This document shows, piece after piece, positions 12,501 through 28,465 of a stretch of DNA of 64,000 nt; positions within the stretch are counted from its first letter, which is position 1, and the number at the start of each line of letters is the position of its first letter. A model generated the notes under the pieces. It searched no databases. It worked only from the letters and a program-made list of their open reading frames with translations, and was not told the DNA's origin. Both the position numbers and the translations under genes were made by a program. Source of the DNA: Bolinopsis microptera (lineage: Eukaryota; Ctenophora; Tentaculata; Lobata; Bolinopsidae); NCBI RefSeq assembly GCF_026151205.1, contig NC_087072.1, forward strand, positions 18,646,103 through 18,710,102, given 5' to 3'.

Positions 12501-15297
12501 AAGGTGGTCAGAACTTCAAAGTTGTTTTAAGAAATGGTATATTTTCACCTAATCTGTTATCTGTAATGATTAATTATGATTGAGTTCGTGTAATTTGCAC
12601 TATTTTATGATTCTATTTCAGATTACACGAATTCAGAAATAGGGAGATGCACAAACGTCGGCCAAAACTTACCAGGAACGCACACCTACGAAGATGGTCT
12701 GAGCGGCATCAAGGTTTAAGAGCTTTATCATTCTTAAAAGTCATTCTTAAAAATTGACCATGAAATACCTATAATTTCAAATTCCTTAGAATGAGTATCA
12801 TTATTATTTTTACTGTTTTCAGTGCGGACTGCGGGATAAATTGTCTCCATCGATATCATAAACTGAGTTTTATCTCAGAGGCGAGGTTGAGCACTGAAAT
12901 CAGTTTGAACAACTTTATCTGGAGGAACAATTAACTACCTAGCGTATGTAGCCAGTAACTGGTATCAGGTAATTGACAGCTGAAAAATTAATATAATAAC
13001 CCTCTCAGGGTTGTGTGAACAAATGTGTTAGTATGGGTGCTCAGACCTGCGCAGGGGTTAACTGGAAAAACAGTGTTGTCAGATGCTTCCTGAAGAATCC
13101 TGGTTTCGGAGATAAGGTAGCGAAGGAAGGTGTAAACTCTGTGGATTTAAGCTGCCTCGAGAATAATCGTAAAGGTCAGTTGAAAAAATACCCTACGCTT
13201 TAGCTTTTTTTTAAAGTTATCGAACAAATTTATCTTTATCATTATTCCGGAGCTTGGTCGTGCATTATTCTGGACTACCAAGTATACTGATTTGTTTAGA
13301 AATGTTGTTCTAAGCCGAGTTTATCACACTGTTACGTATTTCAGTTGATGGTGGATGGAGTGACTATGGAGAGTGGTCAGACTGTTCTAAGGAATGTGGA
13401 ACAGGATCCCAGTCAAGAACCAGAACCTGCACAAATCCTGCTCCTGCTCACGGTGGAACTGAATGTGTAGGAGAAAACACTGAGACTCAAGATTGCAACA
13501 CACAAAGCTGCCCTGTTGATGGCGGATGGAGTGACTATGGAGAGTGGTCAGACTGTTCTAAGGAATGTGGAACAGGATCCCAGTCAAGAACCAGAACCTG
13601 CACAAATCCTGCTCCTGCTCACGGTGGAACTGAATGTGTAGGAGAAAACACTGAGACTCAAGATTGCAACACACAAAGCTGCCCTGTTGATGGCGGATGG
13701 AGTGACTATGGAGAGTGGTCAGACTGTTCTAAGGAATGTGGAACAGGATCCCGGTCAAGAACCAGAACCTGCACAAATCCTGCCCCAGCTCACGGTGGAA
13801 CTGAATGTGATGGAGAAAGCTCAGAGGCTCAGGAATGCAACACACGTGACTGTACAGGTAAATATACAACCAACCTATTGTATATTTTATATCATCCTCA
13901 GCCCGTCCCAGTTTCCCAGTTTCTCTTGTAAAAACTTGCAATACCCGGCGCGGCATGAGCAGCTATACCGATTATCCCCAGTGATCCCGATCCTTTTATA
14001 CAATACTCAACGAAGATATCGAAATAAATTTAAGTATCAATCACCACAATATAGATCTAGTTTACATCCGTGATATATACTAACCACCAACTAAAGGTGA
14101 CACAAATTCCAACTGGGCATCTTTAGTGATTTTAAAACTTACGTGTTCAATCACTATTCATATCAGAATTTGTAACACATGCATATAATTAAAATTAAAC
14201 AAACCTTGATGAGGTTCAGGACCTCTTTCTCCGTTTCAAATTTCATGTAATAAGGTAGTCGGAACTTGCAATATGTCCGACGTTATCAACTTCAAAGTTG
14301 TTTTAAGAAATGGTATATTTTCACCTAATCTGTTATCTGTAATGATTAATTATGATTGAGTTCGTGTAATTTGCACTATTTTATGATTCTATTTCAGATT
14401 ACACGAATTCAGAAATAGGGAGATGCACAAACGTCGGCCAAAACTTACCAGGAACGCACACCTACGAAGATGGTCTGAGCGGCATCAAGGTTTAAGAGCT
14501 TTATCATTCTTAAAAGTCATTCTTAAAAATTGACCATGAAATACCTATAATTTCAAATTCCTTAGAATGAGTATCATTATTATTTTTACTGTTTTTGGTG
14601 CGGACTGCGGGATAAATTGTCTCCATCGATATCATAAACTGAGTTTTATCTCAGAGGCGAGGTACAGGTTGAGCACTGAAATCAGTTTGAACAAATTTAT
14701 CTGGAGAAACAATTAACTACCTAGCGTATGTAGCCAGTAACTGGTATCAGGTAATTGACAGCTGAAAAACTAATAAAATAAACCTCTCAGGGTTGTGTGG
14801 ACGAATGTGTTAGTATGGGTGCTCAGACCTGCGCAGGGGTTAACTGGAAAAACAGTGTTGTCAGATGCTTCCTGAAGAATCCTGGTTTCGGAGATAAGGT
14901 AGCGAAGGAAGGTGTAAACTCTGTGGATTTAAGCTGCCTCGAGAATGATCGTAAAGGTCAGTTGAACAAATACCTTACGCTTTAGCTTTTTTTTAAAGTT
15001 ATCGAACAAATTTATCTTTATCATTATTCCGGAGCTTGGTCGTGCATTATTCTGGACTACCAAGTATACTGATTTGTTTAGAAATGTTGTCCTAAGCCGA
15101 GTTTATCACACTGTTACGTATTTCAGTTGATGGCGGATGGAGCAGCTATGGAGGGTGGTCAGAGTGTTCTAAAACTTGTGGAGGAGGATCCCAGTCAAGA
15201 ACCAGAACCTGCACAAATCCTGCTCCTGCTCACGGTGGAACTGAATGTGATGGAGAAAGCTCAGAGGCTCAGGAATGCAACACACGTGACTGTACAG
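9468..15297 (+). CDS. Secreted modular PAN/apple-like + thrombospondin type-1 repeat protein
   Basis: Ten exons with clean AG/GT borders and cyclic phases: 9468-9534, 9781-9872, 10914-11079, 11245-12099, 12622-12713, 13009-13174, 13345-13857, 14398-14489, 14791-14956 and 15127-15297. Exon 1 encodes a signal peptide ([15 protein letters not shown]). Three tandem modules follow, each with two exons forming a six-cysteine PAN/apple-like domain and one exon of TSP1 repeats (5, 3 and 1 units of exactly 171 bp). The phases (1-0, 0-1, 1-1) let modules be added without a frame change. The real TSP1 frame contains no Met, so ATG-based ORF calling misses it. Introns are nearly identical between modules, so duplication is recent. 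Secreted or matrix adhesion is inferred from the domains. The last coding exon is not established: reading through the donor stops at about 15370, and an acceptor near 15670 could give a short tail. Confidence 0.85.
9781..12099 (+). CDS. Module 1: PAN-like domain + 5 TSP1 repeats
   Basis: Exons 9781-9872, 10914-11079 and 11245-12099. The PAN-like part carries CTNVG, CVDEC, CAGVNW, CFLKN and CLEN. The TSP1 exon holds five 57-residue units starting at 11245, 11416, 11587, 11758 and 11929. Each unit has [10 protein letters not shown], the SQSRTRTC strand and a terminal CNTQSCP or CNTRDCT. The intron between the two PAN exons is 1041 bp against 295 bp in module 2, because a repeat-rich insertion replaced part of it. 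Confidence 0.85.
10132..10675. mobile_element. Non-autonomous inverted-repeat element (MITE-like) in an intron
   Basis: Both ends carry GACATCTGTCCGACAG in inverted orientation, and the related CGACTCTTGTCCGA block occurs near each end. No coding frame lies inside. The homologous introns of modules 2 and 3 lack it, so it inserted after the modules duplicated or was lost from the others. Confidence 0.65.
12622..13857 (+). CDS. Module 2: PAN-like domain + 3 TSP1 repeats
   Basis: Exons 12622-12713, 13009-13174 and 13345-13857 have the same lengths as module 1 except for the TSP1 exon, which is 513 bp (3 x 171). Substitutions relative to module 1 are few, for example CVNKC for CVDEC. The last repeat ends CNTRDCT, as in every module, so repeat number changed inside the exon while both exon edges stayed fixed. 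Confidence 0.85.
14398..15297 (+). CDS. Module 3: PAN-like domain + 1 TSP1 repeat
   Basis: Exons 14398-14489, 14791-14956 and 15127-15297. The single 171-bp TSP1 repeat is the most divergent copy ([18 protein letters not shown]). Unlike the others it fits the POFUT2 O-fucosylation consensus at CSKTCGGG. It ends on a phase-1 donor identical to those of modules 1 and 2, so either another exon follows or the transcript reads through to a stop near 15370. Confidence 0.82.
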
Positions 15298-15874
15298 GTA
15301 AATATACAACCAACCTATTGTATATTTTATATCATCCTCAGCCCCTCCCAGTTTCCCAGTTTCTCTCATAAAAACTTGCAATACCCGGCGTGGCATGAGC
15401 AGCTATACCGATTATCCCCAGCGATCCCGATCCTTTTATACAATACTCAACGAAGATATCGAAATAAATTTAAGTATCAATCACCACAATATAGATCTAG
15501 TTTACATCCGTGATATATACTAATTACTAACCACCAACTAAAGGTGACACAAATTGCAACTCAGAATTTGTAACACATGCATATAATTAAAATTAAACAA
15601 ACCTTGATGAGGTTCAGGACGTCTTTCTCCGTTTCAAATTTCGAGTCTAGCGTTCGGACGATCTCTGAAACAGAAGAAGTAGGTAAAAGACAAGAGAATC
15701 ATTCTAAATCCTTTTTAATTTAACTTTTCCTACTTTAACTACTGCTGTTTGTACTTAAATTTCCTCCTAGTGAATATCAATCGTTTCCCTGGCTAGAAAA
15801 ATATTAAATTGTTCAATGCAATGTTCTGCAACAGGTTATTAATATGCGATAACAGAGATAAGCTCTAACCCTGC

Positions 15875-16197
15875 AGTTCCACGGCTCAGTTTTGCAACCA
15901 GATTTGCTCACATTTTTTCTCACATTTTTGCGACCGGAAATGAAATTCAAAAATATTTCTCCGCACGGAGAAATATTTTTGATATGACCCAAAACTCCGT
16001 GAAAGTAGTTTTAACCTGGGCGCTCGCGTGGGTTAAATTTCATTATAATGCGCCCACGTGCGCGCACAAATCTGCGTGCAAATACTAACCGTGGGAACGT
16101 ACATTGTAAACAAAACTGCCTTCGCGGAGTTACCCTTTCAAAACTCTTTTCGCGGACTTTTGTGTCAAATTTGGTCGCAAAACTGAGCCGTGGAACT
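15875..16197. mobile_element. MITE with ~33-bp terminal inverted repeats
   Basis: The left end AGTTCCACGGCTCAGTTTTG reappears inverted at the right end, followed on both sides by a related CAACCAGATTTG/CGACCAAATTTG block. The interior is GC-rich around 16020-16070 and has a perfect 16-bp-stem hairpin at 15948-15981. No open frame. No clear target-site duplication. Confidence 0.8.
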
Positions 16198-17891
16198 GGG
16201 CTGTAAGTAACTAATGGAAGTGGAAATAAAAAAGATGTGATTTTCTAATCTGAAGTAAGATTTTTTTCAATTTGTGCAATGTGTTAAGTTTAATTAAAGG
16301 CAGACTCTTCCACTTCCAGCATTAAAGATATCGACTGTGATCAGTACCAATCTTTTTCAGACATCTCGGCGAATTTTCTTAATACTAATAGGTTAAATAT
16401 GAATTATGAAGCGTCCAGCTTAAAAATGTAGTCTGATAAGATAAATCCCAAGATTACTGCTCTCTTAAATGTTATTATATGTATATGAAACTTAATTAAT
16501 CAGTTTCTAATTTTTATGCTATTTATCCATTTGGCGCCATTTGCGGACCCTCACTCTGCATGATTTTATTCGGAACGTTTTGTAACTTTATTTCTGAGTT
16601 TCAAGGTTTTATACATAATCTACTTATCGAGATTACATATTTTAACCGCTTAGTTAGTAAACTTTCTGTCTGCCCGGAGTTGACCAGACAAATCAATTTA
16701 CCAGATTAAAATAGCTAATTAGTTTTTTACTTTATTGTACCGCTTAACTGTGATAGTTTTGGGGCTTAACTGTAACTATATATTATGTATAATATGGTAA
16801 AAAAGCGAATTAACTAGAAGACATCCTCAACATTGCTGCTTCCCTAATTCCACAACATTCATTCGTAAAACTAAAAGTTAAACACCTTGCCACGCGTTTT
16901 ATTAAGTCTTAAGATGTAATGTCGTGTTTGTTGTCTGGGCAAAATTTAACAAATATAATATGTCTCAACTCCACTGTCCCATAGGCCATAAGTTAATTAA
17001 TTACTCAGCTACTTAAATACCTAAGGTGTATACTGTATAGTCAACCTTCACCTTCATCAATAATAACCACCACCCATTTGCCATCCCCATGCCATCTTGA
17101 GTTATTGACCACTGCATCTTGGTCAACCTCTATAATTTGAACTTAAAGACATCAAACGGTTACCTTGCGTAGTAAGCCACCATGCCATGAAATTGCAGGG
17201 AAGCAGTGATAGTATTCTGCACAGTAACACAACAAGAGATGGAGAAGAGAGCTCGCCTTTATAATTAATCAGTGAACTGCGGCCACCATTTTTACAGCCA
17301 GGCAAGATGTATAATATGTAGTCAGTGCTTTTGGCGCACAAATTTTCAACTCAATTACACTATTTCATGGAGCGATGAATTGGAACATGTGCTGTTCCAA
17401 TAATATCATATAATATGTTCCAATGAATATATGTTTTCGATATATTGCCCTTTTTAGTGCAACAGAATATATGTGGTCTTGGCTCAGTATTCTCAATATT
17501 GTACAAAAGAGACGAGGTAGTGCAGCAAAGTAATCAGTAAATGTATGAACCCCAGCATAGAGTATTAATCTTCATGATACCTGCAAGCACTATACACTTA
17601 ATATTGTGTAAGGGATTTATTCGCTGCTAATGTAGCACGTGACTGTGATGTATCTGCAGCATAATCTACATTTACCCAGCTTAGTAATAAGGAGTGTTGT
17701 TGAAGAAAACATGGTTGCTTAAAAGTACTGCATAAGATTATTATATAAGACATAAGCTTAATAAAGTGGTCAAGTGGTGTGTATTTCATTGATTTCGTAT
17801 ATAGTTACGATGGGATAATTTGTCAAATTTGTAATTTAATTTTTAATTTTAAAACTCTGTGGCCAGAATCTGGACAGCCTCATATTATTGA

Positions 17892-18011
17892 GATGCACAA
17901 TGCACAATGCACAATGCACAATGCACATTGTAGACGTAAACAATCCCGGCTATATTAGAATCAACATTGCTTTATAAAGCTTTATAAAGCTTTATAAAGC
18001 AATTGCTTTAT
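17892..18011. repeat. Short tandem repeats (ATGCACA)n and (TTTATAAAGC)n
   Basis: Five copies of a 7-bp ATGCACA unit occupy 17892-17928. About three copies of the 10-bp unit TTTATAAAGC follow from 17971 and then a fourth, inverted-looking copy. TTTATAAAGC units form overlapping GCTTTATAAAGC palindromes. Confidence 0.85.
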
Positions 18012-18097
18012 AAAGCAATATGTAAATATAAAGTCCACCACGTACTCACAGCGTAGTACAGCTGCTACAGAAAATACTGTTAATATTGGAGTTATAC

Positions 18098-22311
<4,214 letters not shown>

Positions 22312-22518
22312 CTGACATTAATAGTTTTTGAAAAAGTAGCCTTAACACAATTAATGAAATTCATTTATAATCCTTTCAATATTATTACAATTTTAATTCC
22401 CTCTGGACACTGTCATGTTTAAAAACTCGTCAATAGTTTCTATGCTGAGCGGCTGATTTAAATAATAAATATCAATTTAAAAAACAAGTTCAACAAAAAC
22501 AGAATTGTCTCAGACGCT

Positions 22519-22833
22519 TCAATTCTCAAAGTTCAGTGACATTGTCTGCTTCCTGTTTGAAATCGATTTTAAAACCTCGCTTAACTCAACCGAGCAAGGA
22601 TGGAGCTGGTCGAGTGGTTTCAATTCGGATGTTTCCGTGGTATTATACTGTCCATCACGTGACCCATCTCCACCACACTCTTCCTTTTTGACAGATACCG
22701 CGGATTTAGAAAGAACCAAACATTTAATTCTTTCTAGAATACTTGATGCGTTGTTGGTTCCTGAACTGCTCTTTCGACGCATCAACCTCTTCTTGAGTTT
22801 CCATAATCTCTTCTTAGGTCTTTCCGAGCTCAT
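22519..22833 (-). CDS. Small basic open frame, possible exon of the RGS-like gene
   Basis: 104 codons beginning MSSERPKKRLWKLKKRL, with a strongly basic N-terminus, Ser-rich middle and an acidic end. The composition is more protein-like than neighbouring random frames, and it lies just upstream of the 22311 exon on the same strand. A GT near SVELSE could be its donor, but the phase to the 22311 acceptor does not match, so membership is unproven. It could be a separate small gene or chance. Confidence 0.25.
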   Translation of the reverse strand: MSSERPKKRLWKLKKRLMRRKSSSGTNNASSILERIKCLVLSKSAVSVKKEECGGDGSRDGQYNTTETSELKPLDQLHPCSVELSEVLKSISNRKQTMSLNFEN

Positions 22834-22894
22834 CCAATTACCAATCTGGGAAGGAGATGATGATAGGTTAGATCGAAATTAAAATCGGGCCCAT

Positions 22895-25800
22895 TCAATT
22901 TTGGTTCATGTATTTGTTTTGTGGCTGTGAATTTGGACCATGCCAACACATTTGAATATGATCAGAAATAACTTTAAAATAATAAAAAGCTGCTCCAAAA
23001 GCGACAAGAATGATAAAAGATATCACTTCAAGAAAAGTCACCTTTCTTTTCTTTTCCCGCCCAGGTCTCTCTTCTTTCTCAATGGACTCTTCAACTTGTT
23101 GTGTTATTGGTGTAAGAAGTTCTCTCAAATTGGGCACAGTGAAGTGTCCTATCACGTTACCTGACACAATATAGAGTTGCTCAATCAACAGAGAGACGAT
23201 GGAATAGCAAATTGCATAACTCTGTAACATACATCTTTAACGTAATCGAGTTGCTTGTAGTATTATTGCCTTGCAGTAGTATCGACATAAATCCAATTTG
23301 ATGCTCTAATGCAGCAATGATTTGATTTCTGCAACGATAATGCACAAAGCTTCTGACATGCAGTACATACCGACACTGTCGTAGCTTCTGGTAAGTTCCT
23401 CATCAGTACGGATCCTAGGAGAAACTCCAAACTTTCTCTCGAACTCCTTAGGAGTAAGAAATGGAGGGCCACATCCCGGCTGTACCACTCTTACTTTAGA
23501 TCCTCTCGGAATTACTCCCTTGCCGCTGTACTGATACGAGAGAAGGATTTTGGAATGATTCTCCTATGTTTATTCTTGTCCATTAATTTTAAAACTATAT
23601 TATTCATTATATTATTCATGTTATTGTTACAATACTTTCGTCAAACTAATAAAAAACACAGTGGACCATGTCGACAAACCGGAATTTGGTTTCGTTTGAA
23701 GATCTCTCTGTACAAGGGGCTAAATCTGTGATCGTCCATATGCCTCAAAACTTTACTTGCTACCTTTTCTATGTAGTCTTCTACGATCTAAGAACGAGAA
23801 ACCAGGTTAACACTTAACAGAAAATTCTTTCAAATTTAGACATGCTTATTTGAATAAACAGCAAAAAGGTATTATACTAGCAAATCGGACGTTTAATTTA
23901 GAAGTTGCAGTGCAGTGGTAATCCATCAATTTTTGCAAGTATAAACTCACGGGTTGAGTTCGAGGGTGCCAGTATTGTGTAACAACAATCTCAGCCAGCA
24001 GATCCAAACAGTCAACAAAGTTTTGTATTGAGAAGAACTTCATATGCTTCCCCATAAAATAGATCTTGCAAAACAAATGACCTGAAGACGGAACGATTTG
24101 TATTTCTATTCATTCCGACTTAAGATTTCTTTAGTTTTAAGAATACAAATTACAATACACTTACGTAAGGTCGGATCAGTCCTTGGGATGATGTTGATTC
24201 TCATTGCTGTTATAAAAAGGGTTTGTTTAGCTAAGCCCCTCTCAAATATGCGACGCTCCTTCTTGAACCACAGCTGAAAACTACGCCTCATTTCTAAAGC
24301 AATCCGAACAGCCATCTCGTCTAGTGGGTACCTCCCATGACACGTCGATCTAACCAACCACGGACTGTAATGAACTTTAGTTATTACTGCAGACATCTAG
24401 AAATATAAATTGCCTTAACTATATAAACATTAAATTAAAGACCCAGGTCAAGTCTACTTTTGTAGTGTTTAGTGGGGAGCATCACAGTTCTCGAGAGACA
24501 GCTGTCTGTTGACAGCCGTGATGCTCCTACTGTTTAAAAACTCACGCTCGGCTTTACGAGGTCTAAGTCTACTTTGTACACCTCTCAAGATATTTTGGAG
24601 TAAAATTGTTGATGCACTTACTTGAATGATACAAAGGCAGTAAGTATCACAGGTACTCACAACTCATCATATACAATGCAACTTAACTAAAAGATTAATA
24701 CAATAACAGTTAATACATTATACATACCAAACTGGAGGACCTGGCGAAAAGTTTCTGGCGGCCTGAATTTCCTGTTCAGTGAAGTTTGCGTTAATCTTCA
24801 GTGGTAACGGATGTGGTTTTACCCACGCTCTAACACCATCTGTTTCCCATCCTCTGAAACGAATACAATTATATAAAATGTCGACGTGAAACATTTCCAT
24901 AACCCAGTTTACAGTGCCCTGATCTACTGACGCGAAGTTTCTAAGAGCCCCAATAAGGGCAAGTTTTATTTACACGTATTTAATTTTAAACGTTTAAACA
25001 GGGTGGCAACAACCCAATTTCACCAATGACCAACCTGTGTTTAGCAAGAGAAGGATGATAAGCAACCTCATGGATCTGGAGAAAACGGTCATTTTTAGGA
25101 ACCATCTCGATCGATCTTCTTTGATAAACGTTCTGAGACATCGTTTGTCTTCTTTGAGATGAAGTACGTCTCTTGCTCGGTACAGTAATCTCAGTTTTAG
25201 AGTCATCCTTTTCACTGCTCTCCGATTCACTCGAACTACTATCTGTTTTTTGTGCCTTAGATGCAGACTTGGTGCCCATGATTTCTGCTTTGCTACTGTC
25301 TTTAACGTCACCAAAGAAATCAGTTTGTTTCCTCTTTCTTTTGCATCTTCCTGTCCAAATACATCATATTAATCATAGGACTAAGATTTAAGAAACTTGG
25401 TCCTATTCAGTTCATTAAAAAGCTGGGAAGGCATCGTAACCAAAACGGTTAGTCAAAATAGACGCATTTTAAAACATTCTCAGCTGCATGATTACTGAAT
25501 CAGCATTACCGATTAAGTATGTACTACTAACCAGCATTAGAATTATCATTCTCCTTGCGACCCTGCACTTCATCATTAGCACCAACTTCTAGAGTAGCTT
25601 CCTCGACTTTATCCGCTGGAATCCTGAAATGAGTGGGAAATTAAGCGTAAAATCAATATCTTCTTAATCACACCGTGACTATCAATTGTTAATAAATTCT
25701 TTAGAGTAATAGTATGTAAACGAACTTTTCAGTTGAAGGAGTATTCCCCAGACTGTCAAAGTCCTTGTCTGAATGTATTGCAGGTGTGGAAGAAGCCGTG

Positions 25801-28087
25801 AGATCGGTTGTATTCTCACTGTTAGGGAGTGGTGTTGTTTCTAAACTGTCAAAGTCTAATTTTGATTGGGTATTCTCCGATACTGGTGTCTTCATTCTCG
25901 CCGATTTGCGGAGCTGTTGAGGCGTTGCAAAATCTCTCTTTCTACCGAAAATGTAAGAAATATTAAGACAAAATACCAGTTTATGAGTACAGCCTCTCAT
26001 CAGAATACTATGACTCTAGGCTAAATTCTTAAATACAGACTACAGTTCAGCAGTAATTTCGTAATTACAAATATGTACTTTTTATTTTTTGTTCCATCAG
26101 TTCGACTTGACTTTTCGTCGTACTGCAGGGTAGCATCAAATTCGCCACAATCTACGGTATCCGTTGTCTTTACTGGCACAGGAGTCTTAAATCGTGCAGA
26201 CTTTCTTTTTTTTGTGGATGCCTTGAAATCTGCTTGTTTGCTGCAAATTCAAACTCGTTAATGGTTAGACAATAGACATTAGACAACGTCTGTATTCTGT
26301 ACAAAACTAACATAAAACTACACAAATGTTATTGTTTGATAGCTAGACTCTAGAGGCTAAGTAATCTAATTAATCTAAGTAAATCTAAGTAATCTACGTT
26401 TCAGTACAGGTTCCAACGTTAAGTTAATCATGGTGAGAAGTAATGAGTGTAAATATGTGATCAGTGTGATTGTTATTGAACGTTAGTGAGCTCTTTTGAG
26501 AACTTGTTTTTTATCAAACTGTGAAAAGTTGAGAAAATGTGCAACAAAGGTTACTGTGAGGATTAAAGGAGTGAACTGACATGGTCCTCTTGTTAGATTT
26601 CGTCACTGACTCTGAAAATTTGTAATATAATAGGTTGTCAGTTGCAGTCATTAGACAATAAAGACATGATATGATGATATGATAATTGATCAAATTTACA
26701 ACATCATTTCAAATCTTCATTCACTACAATTAATTCTATTGAAACTATTATTGCCAATATAATATTGATGGTAACGAGCTGATCAATTATTTCAATGTTT
26801 CCGTTTGGTGTTTACTCACTTTAAACTACTTGTTTAAGGTTAGCTTTAACATTTTAACCTTTACTACTTAAACAGTTCAAAACATCTTTTGGTGTAACAA
26901 TAGAAATCAATCATCACCCATCACCCATCACCCATCACCCATCACCCATCACCCATCACCCATCGCCCATCACCCATCACCCATCACCCATCACCCATCA
27001 CCCATCAACCATCAATCAGATGAGCTCTCGCTATAATATGTTATCATGTTATTTGATTCAATTTAAGTGGCCAAGAAAGTCTTGAAGGTAATAACTAACC
27101 ATTTGCATTAAATTTAAGTTTAAGTGGACAAGAAAGTTTTGAAGGTAATAACTAACCATTTGAATTGGACGGGGTATTCTCCTTTTCGTCAGTAGCAGGT
27201 GTACACGGGGTTTTGGACAAACTCTCAAAATCGTCTTCCTGTTTTCTGGGAGACAAGGAATCGTCTTGAACTAAGATTGAATTTGACACAGTAAATGTAA
27301 ATCTCTGGTTCTCGATAACAATAAAATGTACAAATAGAAAATACAAATCATCAATACGTAGCTGCATTATCATAACTAGCAGGAACCCGTCAAACCTTTA
27401 AGACTGGTGTCAAGGCTCTTTGGTGGCCGGATCAGTTCCCTACCCTAAAGTCTCCCAGTAAAAATAATTATTACCTATTTAATTCGCGTTTTTGACACCA
27501 CTTGGGAGTCCAAATTTTGGGTACTAAAATTCTTATTCCTTGGCCGATTTTCGATTTCTTCATGCTGATTTGAAGGCCATTAAAGCATTTGAATCAGTTA
27601 AAAAAGTTTCAGTTTTATATCTTGTACGGTTTTTGCGGAAACCCGTGTTAAAGTTGATGCCGTGGTGTCAGTAAAATGGTGCGGATAAATAAATATATAT
27701 ATATATATCGTCTCGCTTTATATATAGTAAGATAATGCACAATATTTTAATTCTCCATATCATTTGAATACTTATATTACTATTTCTCTGTTACTTATAT
27801 TATAAATTACAACACCATGTAATTGGGGTAATTTGATGATCAATGTTACAAGAGTAACACAGTAAGAGAAGTAATTTGTCTTTGAATCCAGTCACTTTTT
27901 AGCAACAAGGGCAACAAGCCGTTTGAAATAAACACCTTAACGATTTATATAAGCATTAGGACAACATGATGTTTTTTGTCTACATTCAAAGGTAACTTTA
28001 TCAGAACACTGATTCTACTCACCCATCTTTGAAGGGTGCTTTGAAGGGTGCCTGAAAACTTCTCTTGGCTGGTCTTGAAACCGGCAT
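22895..28087 (-). CDS. Orphan protein with Ser/Thr-Pro repeats and one C-terminal membrane segment
   Basis: Minus-strand gene assembled from splice sites. One in-phase chain is 26240-26079, 25941-25726, 25623-25532, 25350-25035 and 24940-24728. A second is 24396-24165, 24081-23951, 23787-23680, 23530-23371 and 23160-22895 (stop). The two chains do not join in phase; a small exon near 24590-24550 (VYKVDLDLVKPS) probably links them. Likely 5' exons are 28087-28023 (start MPVSRPAKRSFQAPFK) and 27270-27157, but their links are unresolved. The N-terminal third repeats RKSAR-KTPV and DFDSL/DFESL-TP motifs, which look like CDK-type phosphosites in disordered sequence. A Ser-rich acidic stretch follows, then a conserved-looking folded region (WPxx-free, rich in Trp/Tyr). 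The end has a basic cluster (REKKRKV), one ~20-residue hydrophobic helix (VISFIILVAFGAAFYYF) and a 28-residue tail. Family not recognised; a nuclear-envelope role would be speculation. Confidence 0.6.
26241..27156. other. Intron with no recognised exon apart from satellite
   Basis: Lies between two exons of the membrane-anchored orphan gene. Phase mismatch between those exons implies a missed small exon here or an error in one border. A (CCCATCA)n array occupies about 26911-27010. Confidence 0.45.
26911..27010. repeat. (CCCATCA)n 7-bp tandem array
   Basis: About 13 near-perfect copies with two variants (CGCCCAT and CAACCAT). It sits inside an intron. It has no spacers, so it is not CRISPR-like. 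Confidence 0.95.
27475..27735. repeat. Dispersed repeat, copy 1 (second copy at 48295-48475)
   Basis: Shares ordered blocks with 48295-48475, including TTTTGACAC(C/T)ACTTG, GTCCAAATTTTGGG, GGCCAT(T/A)AAAGCATT and GTCTCGCTTT. It ends in an AT run. Non-coding, probably an old transposable-element relic. Confidence 0.7.
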
Positions 28088-28465
28088 ATGTTCAAACCTA
28101 TTAGGTAACAGTAGCTTAATTAATACAATGTGGAGTGTAACAATAAAGCAGTGTTTTCTTAGTGGATTCCAAGATTTAAAAATAGGTTTCAATAATAAAA
28201 TGTAAATTAAAAGAAATTTTATCAACAGCAAATTTATACAATTGATACTTAACTATGTACATTGTACATGACTGACTGGAGTAAATGCAATTTGATCAAG
28301 TTGAGGTTTCATCCGATTTTACACAGTCTAAACCCATGGGGAAAAATCAACCAAACATTTATCTTTTTGTTACTCAGCCTCAAAGGATAAGAGGTACTCA
28401 GGTGATTATTTGTTACTACAAGAGGACAGTTCAGCACTGACAGGGGGATATGTTATCACATGATA

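Larger units (their letters stand above)
15298..18097. other. Downstream of TSP1 gene; mostly non-coding
   Basis: The copy of the duplicated module intron ends near 15643; unique AT-rich DNA follows. It contains the foldback element at 15875-16197 and short repeats near 17892-18010. The 3' exons of the RGS-like gene may lie between 17100 and 17800 on the minus strand, but no exon there has two convincing borders. Confidence 0.45.

Noticed and set aside
13687-14073. Plus-strand 128-aa frame over the TSP1 exon end (similar one at 15127-15513)
   Set aside because: Wrong frame; the phase-consistent frame encodes cysteine-spaced TSP1 repeats and is spliced at 13857/15297.
26911-27010. Possible CRISPR-like array of short repeats
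   Set aside because: Contiguous 7-bp units without spacers in a eukaryotic intron; a simple satellite.
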